Made by a program: the position numbers and the translations under genes. From assembly GCA_017501245.1 (NCBI GenBank), contig JAFVXI010000017.1, positions 1 through 40,841 of the forward strand: a stretch of DNA of 40,841 bases, given 5' to 3'. This document shows, one piece after another, positions 7,966 through 16,635 of this stretch. Position 1 is the first letter of the stretch. Every line of letters starts with the position of its first letter. The notes beneath the pieces are model-generated. The model was not told the DNA's origin, made no database searches, and worked only from the letters and a program-made list of their open reading frames with translations. This DNA comes from Clostridia bacterium (lineage in GTDB: Bacteria; Bacillota; Clostridia; Oscillospirales; CAG-272).

Positions 7966-8461
7966 GTTTATATATTCGGTGAGGGGCTCGACCCTTAAAT
8001 TTTTCGTTCTGATAGCGGCAACGCTCGCACTGCTTATCACTCTCGTCAGTCTCGGAGGGCAGGATGCGGTCTACGCCTCGGTCGGTGACCTGAGGGTGAA
8101 CTACGGAGGTATGAAAACAAACGAGGATAGGGTAAGCTTCATTGAGTCGCAGGGAGTTTTGGTCAAGGATGAGCCGACGAGCGAGAGCGTTTTTAATTCG
8201 CCTGATAGCTTCGACCGCATCATCTCGGGCTACAACGAGATCCAGAAGGCGCAGGGGCTCGACCTTACTAAATATAAAGGGAAGAGAATAACCCACTACG
8301 TCTACGAGGTAGAAAATTTTGATCACGACGGCAAGGTCGAGGTCAATCTCTTCGTATACAAAAACCGCATCATAGGCGCCGACGTTTCGAGCGCTGACGG
8401 CAAGAGCTTCGTTTTGCCCCTCGTGGGCATAGATGCGTCGAGGCTGAAGCAGGGAGCGTAA
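7964..8461 (+). CDS. DUF4830-type exported protein
   Basis: The 165-aa protein has one N-terminal membrane segment or uncleaved signal (residues 11-30, VLIAATLALLITLVSLG). A soluble domain of the kind annotated DUF4830 follows: RVSFIESQGVLVKDEPTSE, then NEIQKAQGLDLTKYKGK and VEVNLFVYKNRIIGADV. The function of this domain is not known; it is usually a membrane-tethered protein on the outer face. ATG 7964 follows GGAGGG by four bases. It is convergent with the micropeptide gene. The domain name is from memory of family pattern, so it is moderately sure. Confidence 0.7.
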   Translation: MFIYSVRGSTLKFFVLIAATLALLITLVSLGGQDAVYASVGDLRVNYGGMKTNEDRVSFIESQGVLVKDEPTSESVFNSPDSFDRIISGYNEIQKAQGLDLTKYKGKRITHYVYEVENFDHDGKVEVNLFVYKNRIIGADVSSADGKSFVLPLVGIDASRLKQGA

Positions 8462-8589
8462 CGGCTTTCGGCGATGGGCTTAGCGATGCCCCTCGTGTGC
8501 ATAGGTGCGAAGGGGACCTTTCTGCGAAGGGGAGCGCAGAGATAGCGCCGCCGCATCTGACGCCTCTTGTATATCGGGAAAAAGAAAAA

Positions 8590-8638
8590 AGCCCGAGGTG
8601 GACAGAGCTATGCTATCCCCCTCGGGCTAATGCGTTAA
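8590..8638 (-). terminator. Terminator for the micropeptide gene
   Basis: AGCCCGAGG (8590-8598) pairs with CCTCGGGCT (8630-8638). On the minus strand the stem is followed by a long T-rich run. It lies 38 bp past the 31-aa gene stop and strongly supports that gene being real. On the plus strand no good T-tract follows. Confidence 0.85.
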
Positions 8639-8676
8639 TTAATTAAAAACGCTATTATTGTAAACAATAATTGTCT

Positions 8677-8772
8677 TTAGTTGTTACAGCAGCAACAGAA
8701 AACAACGACGATGGCAAGAATGATCGCCCAGGTGCAGTTGTCGTCGAAGATGTGGCAAAGACAGTTATTCAT
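8677..8772 (-). CDS. 31-aa cysteine-rich membrane micropeptide
   Basis: ATG 8772 to TAA 8677 encodes 31 residues: MNNCLCHIFDDNCTWAII, then LAIVVVF, ending CCCCNN. It has Cys-x-Cys near the N-terminus, a hydrophobic segment of about 11 residues and four consecutive cysteines at the C-terminus. A GGAGGA ribosome site lies ten bases upstream and a strong terminator follows. Tiny proteins of this pattern are seen in Clostridia, sometimes under names such as high-cysteine HCB protein; that link is from memory. Membrane insertion and metal or disulfide chemistry are inference. No function is known. Confidence 0.75.
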   Translation of the reverse strand: MNNCLCHIFDDNCTWAIILAIVVVFCCCCNN

Positions 8773-8942
8773 ATGTTGTTTTCCTCCGGATCGTTACTAT
8801 GGCGACTTGTTTATCGCTCATTTACATAGTATGCTCCGGGGGATATTTTTGTGCCGTCGGCTTGAAAAACTGTTTTTTTTGACTGCCTCCCCCCCCGGGC
8901 TGCACTCTCGGAGAGGTAAGACGGGTGAAGCATATCCTGCCG
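8773..8942. other. Intergenic stretch with an eight-C run
   Basis: The 170 bp between topB and the micropeptide gene hold its ribosome site, a homopolymer of eight C at 8889-8896 followed by GGG, and an eight-T run just before 8881. No gene or clear promoter was found. No good terminator for topB is visible. Confidence 0.6.
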
Positions 8943-11066
8943 TCAGCTAAAGTCGAAGCCGACCTTATCTCCATCGAGCTTGAGCCTGCCCGAGAAGAGC
9001 TTGCCCGTCTTGGAGATGAAGCCGTCAAGACGTGCGGTGCGCCCCTCGGCAAACATCCGCTTGATCTCCGAGATGGGGACGTCCCTCTTACAGAAGGTCG
9101 AGCCTAAGCGGAAGCTACAGCCCTCGGTATAGCCCATACAGCCGTAGCCTCGTCTGCCTCTGACGACGTTTTTGCCGCAGATGGGGCAGGCTCCGACGAT
9201 CTCGCCGAGGCTACCCGTGTCAACCTCTATCGGCTTATGACCGGCAATCTCACCGAAGATCTTTGCGATCTCGCCCTCGGCGAGCTTAACGCTCTCGGCG
9301 ACGGTCATATCTCCGTGGTAAACACGCTTGAGCGCCTTGCCGAGCTCGCTCGTCTTGTATTTATCCATATTGATGCCGAGCTGCTCTATCGACCGTACGA
9401 GATGTATTCCGCCGTCGAGGATGGAATATACATCCTTTTTGAGGTCGATATAGCCGCTCTTTTTTGCGTTGTCGATAATGCCCGTTCTCGTCGCCTCGGT
9501 GCCAAGCTCAAGTCCCTCAAAGATGGCGCGGTAGTCCTCAGCGTCGTCGACCTCGCCCGCCTCCTCAAGCTCCTTTGCCTTCGCCTTGTCTGCCTTGAAG
9601 GGATTTTTGAGGTAATTGTTAAGCGTTTCGATGGTGTAGTGCTTGGGGGGTGTGGTCTGCTTTTCCTCGGGGCGGAAGTCGATGACGACGCTCTCGCCGA
9701 CCTCAAGCTTAGGCAAGAGCTTATCCTTTGAATTATAATCGTCGTACTTAGTCCAACCCGGCTCTCTGATGACCGTGCCCTTAAGCACGAAGTCCTCGAG
9801 CTCTCCCACCTTGATGTGGATCTCGCTCTTCTCGGCGATGCAGTCCTCAGCGCAGAACACCGCAACGAAGCGGCGGAACACCGTGGAATACACCTGGCTT
9901 TCCTTTTCCGACAGCTTGCCCTTTTCGGGTATCTTGTAGGTCGGGGTCAGGGCGGAGTGCGACTCTATCTTGGAGTCGTCAAAGATCTGCTTCGTGTCCT
10001 TGAAGCGGACGGAATAGCCGAGCTTCGCCACGCTCGCAAGAATGGTTTTCATCTTGTCCTTTTCGGCTGTGGCGAGATATTCGGAGTTGGTTCTCGGATA
10101 GGTGAGGTAGCCCTCCTCGTACAGCTTCTGAACGATGGCAAGGCTGTCTGCCATAGACATCTTGTAGCGCTTGCCGAGCACGTTCTGGAGGGTGGAGAGT
10201 GAATAGAGCTTACCCGGGTGGATCTTGTCCTCCTTGCTCTTCGAGGAGACGACGGTGGCGCCCGCCTCGTTATACCTTTCGGCAAGCTCCCTTGCCGCAT
10301 CGAGCTCGTTCTCCTTGAATTTGGTCTTGCCCGTCAGCTCGACCGTCTCGCCGCCCGTCGCCGCCTTGGAGGATATGACGTAGTATTTTTCGGGCTTGAA
10401 ATCCCGTATCTCCATATCTCTTTCGTAGATCGCTCTGACGATAGGCACGATGACTCTGCCGACGCGCAGGAGCTTTCCCGTCATTATGGTGGCGTATCTC
10501 GTGAGGTTAACGCCGTAGAGCCAGTCGATGTAGGTGCGTGCAAAGCCCTCGTCTGCCAGCCTGTCGTAGGCGCTCTCGTCCTTCATCTCGGCGAGCGCAC
10601 GCCTGACCGTCTCGGGCGTCTGGTCGGGGAGCCAGAGCCTCTTTTGCACCTTTTTGGTCTTTAAGGCGTTGCTGATGCAGAGCCTGACGATGATCTCTCC
10701 CTCGCGGTCTGCGTCTCCCGCATTTACGATGGTGTCAACGTCGGGGCGGTTGCACAGCTCGGTGATAATGCGGAACTGCTTCCTTACGCCGGGGTCAACG
10801 CTCTTTTTGCCGTCCTTGGTGCGCCGCTCGTCGGCACGAAGCTCAAATTTGAACTCCTTCGGGAAGCAGGGGAGGTTAGACAGCGTCCATCTGCCGCCCT
10901 CGCCGCCCGTGTAGCTCTCTATATCCACAAGAGAAAACAGGTGACCGAACGCCCAGGTAACGATGTAGTCTGAATTCTCAAAGTATCCGTCTTTTTTGTC
11001 CATTTTTCCGATGCCTGCGACGATGTTGCGCCCGAGGCTCGGCTTCTCGGCTATGATGAGTACCAT
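8943..11066 (-). CDS. topB: DNA topoisomerase III (type IA)
   Basis: The 707-aa type IA topoisomerase has the TOPRIM domain at the N-terminus (IIAEKPSLGRN; DADREGE at 118-124 with acidic Mg ligands). The active-site motif is LTYPRTNSEY, with catalytic Tyr323. The C-terminus carries a CPICG...GCMGYTEGC zinc-finger-like repeat. It relaxes negative supercoils and decatenates DNA through single-strand passage. The ATG 11066 start follows GGAGG by about four bases. Length fits the TopB family. It is transcribed alone, divergently from tdk. Similar genes occur on mobile elements, but no mobility genes are near, so it looks chromosomal. Confidence 0.95.
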   Translation of the reverse strand: MVLIIAEKPSLGRNIVAGIGKMDKKDGYFENSDYIVTWAFGHLFSLVDIESYTGGEGGRWTLSNLPCFPKEFKFELRADERRTKDGKKSVDPGVRKQFRIITELCNRPDVDTIVNAGDADREGEIIVRLCISNALKTKKVQKRLWLPDQTPETVRRALAEMKDESAYDRLADEGFARTYIDWLYGVNLTRYATIMTGKLLRVGRVIVPIVRAIYERDMEIRDFKPEKYYVISSKAATGGETVELTGKTKFKENELDAARELAERYNEAGATVVSSKSKEDKIHPGKLYSLSTLQNVLGKRYKMSMADSLAIVQKLYEEGYLTYPRTNSEYLATAEKDKMKTILASVAKLGYSVRFKDTKQIFDDSKIESHSALTPTYKIPEKGKLSEKESQVYSTVFRRFVAVFCAEDCIAEKSEIHIKVGELEDFVLKGTVIREPGWTKYDDYNSKDKLLPKLEVGESVVIDFRPEEKQTTPPKHYTIETLNNYLKNPFKADKAKAKELEEAGEVDDAEDYRAIFEGLELGTEATRTGIIDNAKKSGYIDLKKDVYSILDGGIHLVRSIEQLGINMDKYKTSELGKALKRVYHGDMTVAESVKLAEGEIAKIFGEIAGHKPIEVDTGSLGEIVGACPICGKNVVRGRRGYGCMGYTEGCSFRLGSTFCKRDVPISEIKRMFAEGRTARLDGFISKTGKLFSGRLKLDGDKVGFDFS

Positions 11067-11096
11067 GCTTCCTCCTTTTTTCGATAGTTAACTACT

Positions 11097-11105
11097 ATTC
11101 TAACA
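11097..11105 (-). promoter_or_regulatory. Extended -10 promoter of topB
   Basis: On the minus strand TG, one base, then TAGAAT (11097-11102), about 30 bases before ATG 11066. No good -35 is seen at 17 bp. Confidence 0.5.
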
Positions 11106-11209
11106 CACCTTGATCGAAATATCTACCCCTTAGGGCGAATAAATATCAAATTCTTTTTTCATTATTCACAAAAAATCTCGCATCGCCCCTTTTCTTTTGT
11201 TTATTTTTG

Positions 11210-11218
11210 TGCTATAAT
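11210..11218 (+). promoter_or_regulatory. Extended -10 promoter of the deo operon
   Basis: TGC followed by TATAAT (11213-11218), 38 bases before ATG 11257. The -35 is poor, so the extended -10 probably carries recognition. No CytR/DeoR-type operator was recognised. Confidence 0.65.
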
Positions 11219-11256
11219 AGATAAACTGACAAGAAAAAACCAAGGACGGTGAAAAA

Positions 11257-11832
11257 ATGGCAAAGCTATACTTCAAGTACGGAGCGATGGGCTCGTCAAA
11301 GACCGCTCAGGCTCTGATAACAAAGTTTAACTACGAGGAGCGCGGAATGCGCGTCTGGCTTATCAAGCCCTCGACCGACACGAGGGACGGAGAGACGATC
11401 CTGCGCTCGAGGATAGGCCTCGCCGCCGACTGCACGCCGATAGCAGAGGATCAGTCGATCCTTGAGCTGTTCCGCAGCGAGCATATGGACGCCGACGTTA
11501 TCATCTCCGATGAATGCCAGTTCTTCACCCCCGAGCAGATCAGCGAGATGAGGGCGATCGTCGACGAATACGATATCCCCGTCCTTTGCTTCGGTCTGCG
11601 CACGGACTTCTTAACGGCGCTCTTTCCGGGCAGCCGCCGCCTCTTCGAGCTTGCCGACTCGATAGCCGAGATCAAGACCATCTGCCGCTGCGGCAGAAAG
11701 GCTACCGTAAACGCAAGGATCTCCGAGGAGGGAAGGGTCGTTACCCAGGGCTCGCAGGTCATGCTCGGGGGAAACGACGCCTACGTCGCAATGTGTCACA
11801 GATGCTATATGCAAGAGATAAAGAAAGGATAA
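11257..11832 (+). CDS. tdk: Thymidine kinase
   Basis: The 191-aa type II thymidine kinase transfers phosphate from ATP to thymidine. The P-loop is GAMGSSKT (9-16), with Ser where most members have Gly. SDECQFF supplies the catalytic Glu86. Two cysteine pairs (CRCG near 157, CHRC near the end) form the structural zinc site. It is the first gene of the nucleoside salvage operon, with an AAGGA-type ribosome site before ATG 11257 and deoC six bases downstream. Confidence 0.95.
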   Translation: MAKLYFKYGAMGSSKTAQALITKFNYEERGMRVWLIKPSTDTRDGETILRSRIGLAADCTPIAEDQSILELFRSEHMDADVIISDECQFFTPEQISEMRAIVDEYDIPVLCFGLRTDFLTALFPGSRRLFELADSIAEIKTICRCGRKATVNARISEEGRVVTQGSQVMLGGNDAYVAMCHRCYMQEIKKG

Positions 11833-11838
11833 ATCAAA

Positions 11839-12504
11839 ATGGATATCAAGGAAATTTTATCAAAGGTTGATCACACCCTACTCGACAGATGTGCGAGATG
11901 GGAGGATATTAAGCTCGTTCTCGACGACGCTATAAAATTCGGATGCGCATCTGCGTGCATCCCCGCATCCTTCGTGCGCCGTGCCGCACAGTACGTAAAC
12001 GGCAAGCTCCCGATCTGCACGGTCATCGGCTTCCCGAACGGCTATTCCACCTCTGCGGTAAAGGTCTACGAGGCTGATATGGCTATCGTCGACGGCGCTG
12101 ACGAGGTCGATATGGTCATCAATACCAATGATGTCAAGGACGGAAGATGGGAGGAGATCGAAAACGAGATCCGCGCCATCAAGTCCGTAGTAGGACCTAA
12201 GATCCTCAAGGTCATTATCGAAACCTGCCTCCTCACCGACGAGGAGAAGATCGAGATGTGCAAGATCGTCACCCGTGCGGGCGCCGACTTCATCAAGACC
12301 TCGACGGGCTTCTCCACCTCGGGCGCAACTCCTCACGACGTTGAGCTGTTCGCAAAGCATGTGGGCGAGGGCGTCGAGATCAAGGCGGCAGGCGGCATCT
12401 CCTCTCTTGCCGACGCTGAGGAATTCCTCCGCCTCGGTGCGACCAGGCTCGGCACGAGCAGGATCGTCAAGCTCGCAAAGAACGAGCAGGGCTCGGGGTA
12501 CTGA
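11839..12504 (+). CDS. deoC: Deoxyribose-phosphate aldolase
   Basis: The 221-aa class I aldolase splits 2-deoxyribose 5-phosphate into acetaldehyde and glyceraldehyde 3-phosphate. [10 protein letters not shown] contains the Schiff-base lysine Lys153, and VEIKAAGGI holds the proton-relay Lys182. It follows tdk after six bases with AAAGGAT as ribosome site. It is the last catabolic step of the deoxynucleosides released by deoD and pdp and isomerised by deoB. A palindrome array starts four bases after its stop codon. Confidence 0.96.
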   Translation: MDIKEILSKVDHTLLDRCARWEDIKLVLDDAIKFGCASACIPASFVRRAAQYVNGKLPICTVIGFPNGYSTSAVKVYEADMAIVDGADEVDMVINTNDVKDGRWEEIENEIRAIKSVVGPKILKVIIETCLLTDEEKIEMCKIVTRAGADFIKTSTGFSTSGATPHDVELFAKHVGEGVEIKAAGGISSLADAEEFLRLGATRLGTSRIVKLAKNEQGSGY

Positions 12505-12507
12505 GTT

Positions 12508-12780
12508 ATGCCGCTATGCGGCGTATGGAGTAGATTTATGTGCTGACGCACGTGATATGTTGCTACGCAACGTGATATGCCGCTATGCGGCGTGATATGA
12601 AAGCCGCAAGGGCTTTCGTGATATGTTGCTTTGCCACGTGATATGAAAGCCACAAGGGCTTTCGTGATATGTCGCTTCGCCACGTGATATGAAAGCCACA
12701 AGGGCTTTCGTGATATGTCGCTTCGCCACGTGATATGAAAGCCACAAGGGCTTTCGTGATATGTTGCTGCGCAACGTGAT
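12508..12780 (+). repeat. Array of palindromes joined by a CGTGATATG linker
   Basis: About eleven short hairpins follow one another. Each is separated by a constant CGTGATATG (shorter near the left end). Stem types are CCGC-TAT-GCGG (12511-12521, 12580-12590), GTGC-TGAC-GCAC (12540-12551), TTGC-TAC-GCAA (12560-12570), AAAGCC-n5-GGCTTT (12600-12616, 12646-12662, then two more), GTCGC-TTC-GCCAC with one C-C mismatch, and TTGC-TGC-GCAA near 12764-12774. Different stem sequences keep pairing while the linker is fixed. It lies within the deo transcript between deoC and deoD. Frames crossing it are repetitive and not genes. Confidence 0.9.
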
Positions 12781-12834
12781 GATAATGCGCCAGAGAGCGA
12801 ATAGGCGGGCGCAGAAAAAGAAAGGATAATAGTT

Positions 12835-13545
12835 ATGGCAACACCTCATATAAATGCTAAGGTCGGCGACTTCGCCAAGACCGTTCTTATGCCCGGAGAC
12901 CCCCTCCGTGCTAAGTTTATCGCAGAGAATTTCCTCTCGGATGCAAGGCTGGTAAACAACGTCAGAGGCATCCACGGCTACACCGGAACCTGGAAGGGTA
13001 CGCCCGTTTCGGTCATGGCGAGCGGAATGGGTATGCCCTCGATAGGTATCTATTCCTACGAGCTTTACAACTTCTTCGAGGTTGACAACATTATGCGCAT
13101 CGGCTCTATCGGCGGTATGTCCGAGAGGGTCAAGATCCGTGATATCATCATCGGGATGGGCGCCTGCACAAACTCTAACTACGCAGTTCAGTACGGAGTG
13201 CAGGGCAGCTACGCTCCCATCGCCGACTACGGCATGATGAAGACGGCTATCGAGGAGTGCGAGAAGCTCGGCGCATCCTACGTCGTAGGAAATATCCTCT
13301 CCTCCGATATGTTCTATAACGCTGATCCCACCGTCACCGAGAGGTGGACGAAGCTCGGCGTGCTCGGCGTTGAGATGGAGGCTGCGGCTCTTTACATGAA
13401 CGCCGCTTACTCGGGCAAGAGAGCTCTCGCTATCTGCACGGTCTCCGACCATCTTCTCACCGGCGAGGCAACCACCGCAGAGGAGAGACAGAACTCCTTT
13501 ACCGAGATGATGGAGGTCGCTCTTAACACCGCCATCAGACTCTGA
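12835..13545 (+). CDS. deoD: Purine-nucleoside phosphorylase, DeoD type
   Basis: The 236-aa hexameric-type phosphorylase cleaves purine (deoxy)nucleosides with phosphate to base and (deoxy)ribose 1-phosphate. Motifs: MPGDPLRAKFIAE (phosphate site), GVEMEAAALY with Glu180/Glu182 for ribose, and SDHLLTGE with Asp205 as base-protonating acid. Length is standard. An AAAGGATAATAGTT ribosome region precedes ATG 12835. It is separated from deoC by the palindrome array and is 49 bases before deoB. Confidence 0.96.
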   Translation: MATPHINAKVGDFAKTVLMPGDPLRAKFIAENFLSDARLVNNVRGIHGYTGTWKGTPVSVMASGMGMPSIGIYSYELYNFFEVDNIMRIGSIGGMSERVKIRDIIIGMGACTNSNYAVQYGVQGSYAPIADYGMMKTAIEECEKLGASYVVGNILSSDMFYNADPTVTERWTKLGVLGVEMEAAALYMNAAYSGKRALAICTVSDHLLTGEATTAEERQNSFTEMMEVALNTAIRL

Positions 13546-13594
13546 TATTATTCAAGGCGGCAAGCATATGCCGCTATCCCGAAAGGTCCTGAAA

Positions 13595-14731
13595 ATGAAA
13601 AAAGCAAAAAGAGTATTCGTTATAGTGCTTGATTCGGTTGGAATCGGCGCTCTGCCGGATGCCGCCGACTTTGGCGACGAGGGAGCAAACACCCTCCGCA
13701 GGATCTCGGCATCCGATAAATTCAATATACCTAACCTTATTTCGCTCGGCATCGGCTCGATCGAGGGCGTTGATTATCTCCCCTCGCCAAAGCCCCTTGC
13801 CAAGGTCATGAGACTCCGTGAGATCAGCCGCGGAAAGGATACGACGGTTGGACACTGGGAGCTGATGGGCATCGTGTCAAAAACTCCTATGCCCACCTAT
13901 CCCGACGGCTTCCCGGAGGATCTGATAGCGGAATTTGTAAACAAATGTTCGCTTCCGGGCGTTCTTGCAAACAAGCCCTACTCCGGAACCGTTGTTATCG
14001 ACAAGTTTGGCGAGGAGCATATGAGGACGGGAAAGCCCATCGTATACACCTCGGCTGACAGCGTATTTCAGATAGCCGCTCACGAGGACGTCATCCCGCC
14101 CGAGCGCCTATACGAGCTTTGCCGCGCGGCAAGAGAGCTGCTCGTCGGCGAGCACGGCGTGGGCAGAGTTATCGCAAGGCCGTTCGTGGGTGAGCCCGGC
14201 TCCTTCAAGAGGACGGACAGAAGGCGTGATTTTTCGCTTATGCCACCCGAGCCCACCGTGCTTGACAAGCTTTCGGACGCCGGCTACGACGTTATCGGCG
14301 TCGGTAAGATCAGCGATATCTTCGGGGGCAGGGGAGTGACCGAGTCTATCCCCACGCACGGCAACACCGAGGGAATCAAGACCACCCTTCTGCTTATGGA
14401 GCGTGACTTCAACGGCTTCTGCTTTATCAATCTCGTTGATTTCGATATGCTCTACGGCCACAGGCAGGACGTAGACGGCTATGCGGCGGCTCTTTCGGAG
14501 CTTGACGCCGCTATCCCCGCTATGCTCGAGCGCCTTGGCGAGGACGACGTGCTTATCATAACGGCCGACCACGGCTGCGACCCCGGCGACGACTCCACCG
14601 ACCACACCCGTGAGTATATCCCCGTTATCACCTACAGAAAGGGTGAGGAGGGCGCAAGCCTCGGAACCGCTGATGGCTTCTATACCGTCGGCAGAGCCGT
14701 GATGGAGCTGCTCGGCGCCTGTGAGGGCTGA
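13595..14731 (+). CDS. deoB: Phosphopentomutase
   Basis: The 378-aa enzyme of the alkaline-phosphatase superfamily converts (deoxy)ribose 1-phosphate to the 5-phosphate. Typical motifs are VIVLDSVGIGALPDA at the N-terminus, KDTTVGHWE and ADHGCDPGDDSTDHTRE near the C-terminus, which together bind two Mn ions. ATG 13595 is chosen because the family begins close to K-R-V-F-V-I-V-LDS. An in-frame ATG at 13568 with AAGGCGG upstream is possible and would add nine residues. It links the phosphorylases to deoC and the pentose phosphate pathway. Confidence 0.95.
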   Translation: MKKAKRVFVIVLDSVGIGALPDAADFGDEGANTLRRISASDKFNIPNLISLGIGSIEGVDYLPSPKPLAKVMRLREISRGKDTTVGHWELMGIVSKTPMPTYPDGFPEDLIAEFVNKCSLPGVLANKPYSGTVVIDKFGEEHMRTGKPIVYTSADSVFQIAAHEDVIPPERLYELCRAARELLVGEHGVGRVIARPFVGEPGSFKRTDRRRDFSLMPPEPTVLDKLSDAGYDVIGVGKISDIFGGRGVTESIPTHGNTEGIKTTLLLMERDFNGFCFINLVDFDMLYGHRQDVDGYAAALSELDAAIPAMLERLGEDDVLIITADHGCDPGDDSTDHTREYIPVITYRKGEEGASLGTADGFYTVGRAVMELLGACEG

Positions 14732-14734
14732 TCT

Positions 14735-15154
14735 ATGAAAAAAGTGAATGAAAAGTATCTTGAGCTGGTCGAGATCGCCGAGAGGGCGAGAGAGCTATCC
14801 TATTCTCCCTATTCGGGCATCTCGGTCGGCTGCGCTCTGCTCACATCTTCCGGCAGAGTATATACCGGCGCAAACATCGAAAACGCCTCATACACCCCCA
14901 CCGTCTGCGCCGAGCGCACGGCAATCTTTGCCGCAGTTCTTGCGGGCGAGCGTGAGTTTTCCGCTATTGCCGTTGCGGGAGGCAAGAGGGGCGAGGGCGT
15001 GACCGACGGATTTTTCCCCTGCGGAGTTTGCAGGCAGGTCTTGTCCGAGTTTGCGAGCCCCGAGCTCGTCGTGCTGACCGCCAAGGAGGGCGGCTACGAC
15101 GAATATACCCTCGGTGAGCTGCTCCCTGCAGCCTTTACCAAGGATAAGGTTTAA
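14735..15154 (+). CDS. cdd: Cytidine deaminase
   Basis: The 139-aa tetrameric-type deaminase turns (deoxy)cytidine into (deoxy)uridine. VCAERTA holds zinc ligand Cys58 and catalytic Glu60, and PCGVCRQ provides Cys96 and Cys99. It starts three bases after the deoB stop. The product feeds the pyrimidine phosphorylase that follows after 30 bases. Confidence 0.95.
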   Translation: MKKVNEKYLELVEIAERARELSYSPYSGISVGCALLTSSGRVYTGANIENASYTPTVCAERTAIFAAVLAGEREFSAIAVAGGKRGEGVTDGFFPCGVCRQVLSEFASPELVVLTAKEGGYDEYTLGELLPAAFTKDKV

Positions 15155-15184
15155 GCCTTAATAACTTGACACGGATGGACACTT

Positions 15185-16489
15185 ATGCACATTTATGATA
15201 TAATTACGAAGAAAAAGCACGGTGAGGAGCTATCCGACGAGGAGATAGTCTACTTCGTGCGTGAATACACGGCGGGCAACATCCCCGACTATCAGGTCTC
15301 GCCGCTCCTGATGGCTATATGCCTGTGCGGCTGCACTGACAGAGAAACGGCAACACTCACGCAGGCTATCTGCGATTCGGGCGACGTGGTCGATCTCTCG
15401 GAGCTTGGCGACGGAACGGTTGACAAGCATTCCACCGGTGGCGTCGGTGACAAGACCACGCTCATTATCGCACCCGTGGTGGCATCCATCGGCGCAAAGG
15501 TCGCCAAGATGTCGGGCAGAGGCCTCGGTCATACGGGCGGCACGGTCGATAAGCTCGAATCCTTCCCGGGGTATAAGACCTCTCTTTCTCCCGAGGAGTT
15601 TATAGAGCAGGTCAAGGATATAGGCATAGCAGTTATCGGCCAGTCGGGAAATCTCGCCCCCGCAGACAAAAAGCTCTATGCCTTAAGGGACGTCACCGCA
15701 ACGGTCGACTCCATTCCTCTTATCACCTCCTCCATCATGGGCAAGAAGCTTGCCGCAGGCACAAAGTCAATAGTTCTTGACGTTAAGTACGGCTCGGGCT
15801 CCTTTATGAAGACTGCCGAGGCCTCGACGGATCTCGCTAAGTGTATGGTGGAGATCGGCTATAAGAGGGGCAGGAGAGTTTCCGCCCTCATCACGAATAT
15901 GGACGTTCCGCTCGGCCACGCCGTCGGAAACATCCTTGAGGTCAAGGAGGCGCTCGAGGTCCTCTCGGGCGGCGGCCCCACAGATCTTAAGGAGGTCGCA
16001 CTTTCTCTCGCGAGCGAGATGGTGAGACTATCGCTCGGCAAGGAAGCCCTCGAGGCGAGGAGGCTCTGCGAGGATGCGATCAGCTCGGGCAGAGCTAAGG
16101 CTAAGCTCGTTGAGTGGATATCCCGTCAGGGCGGAGATGCAAGCTACGCCAAGGATCCCTCCCTCTTCCCGAAGGCTCCCCTCGTGCGTGAGGTAAGGGC
16201 GCCGAGGAGCGGATATATCACCCATATGGACACCGAGGCGATAGGCCTCGCATCCGTCGCTCTCGGTGCAGGCAGGGTAACTAAGGATGACGTCATCGAC
16301 TTTACGGCAGGCATCTATATCGGCAAAAAGACCGGTGAGTATATCGAGGCGGGCGAGGTAATAGCCACGCTCTATTCCTCGGCTGAAAAGAGGCTTGACG
16401 AGGGCGAGGCGGGCTACCTTTCGGCTATCACCGTCGGCGACGAGAAGCCCGAGGAGCTGCCCCTCATCCATAACGTTATCGGCAGATAA
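15185..16489 (+). CDS. pdp: Pyrimidine-nucleoside phosphorylase
   Basis: The 434-aa protein belongs to the thymidine/pyrimidine nucleoside phosphorylase family. DKHSTGGVGDKTT (80-92) is the phosphate and substrate signature, and KMSGRGLGHTGGTVDKLES follows. A C-terminal domain typical of the family closes the protein. It phosphorolyses uridine, deoxyuridine and thymidine. Bacillota forms usually accept all three, so pdp is preferred to deoA. It is the last gene of the operon, followed by a terminator. Confidence 0.94.
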   Translation: MHIYDIITKKKHGEELSDEEIVYFVREYTAGNIPDYQVSPLLMAICLCGCTDRETATLTQAICDSGDVVDLSELGDGTVDKHSTGGVGDKTTLIIAPVVASIGAKVAKMSGRGLGHTGGTVDKLESFPGYKTSLSPEEFIEQVKDIGIAVIGQSGNLAPADKKLYALRDVTATVDSIPLITSSIMGKKLAAGTKSIVLDVKYGSGSFMKTAEASTDLAKCMVEIGYKRGRRVSALITNMDVPLGHAVGNILEVKEALEVLSGGGPTDLKEVALSLASEMVRLSLGKEALEARRLCEDAISSGRAKAKLVEWISRQGGDASYAKDPSLFPKAPLVREVRAPRSGYITHMDTEAIGLASVALGAGRVTKDDVIDFTAGIYIGKKTGEYIEAGEVIATLYSSAEKRLDEGEAGYLSAITVGDEKPEELPLIHNVIGR

Positions 16490-16529
16490 TCCGACTTTTT
16501 GACAATAATTATTTACATCTTTTGAAACA

Positions 16530-16590
16530 GGACAGCTGTGCGACCTGCGCTTGTGGCAGGGTGGTCCCGTTGTCCTTTTTCTTTTTTTTG
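16530..16590 (+). terminator. Terminator of the deo operon
   Basis: GGACA (16530-16534) pairs with TGTCC (16571-16575), enclosing an inner CCTGC/GCAGG stem. TTTTTC and eight T follow. The branched form is more elaborate than a simple terminator, but the T-tract is clear. Confidence 0.75.
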
Positions 16591-16635
16591 AATGTACTTA
16601 GTCGGCGGCAGAGAGCGCAAGGGAGCTGTGGGACG

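Noticed and set aside
8943-11066. topB as part of an integrative element
   Set aside because: No integrase, relaxase or conjugation genes are nearby, and flanking genes are housekeeping.
12333-12745. Minus-strand frames with repeated A-F-I-S-R-G-E-A-T-Y-H-E-S text
   Set aside because: They come only from the palindrome array, have no ribosome site and mirror the repeat period.
12508-12780. CRISPR array
   Set aside because: The constant part is only nine bases, the intervening parts are repeated palindromes rather than unique spacers, and no cas genes are near.
16530-16590. Riboswitch ahead of the atp operon
   Set aside because: The branched hairpin matches no aptamer I know and lies upstream of the atp promoter, so it is better read as the deo terminator.
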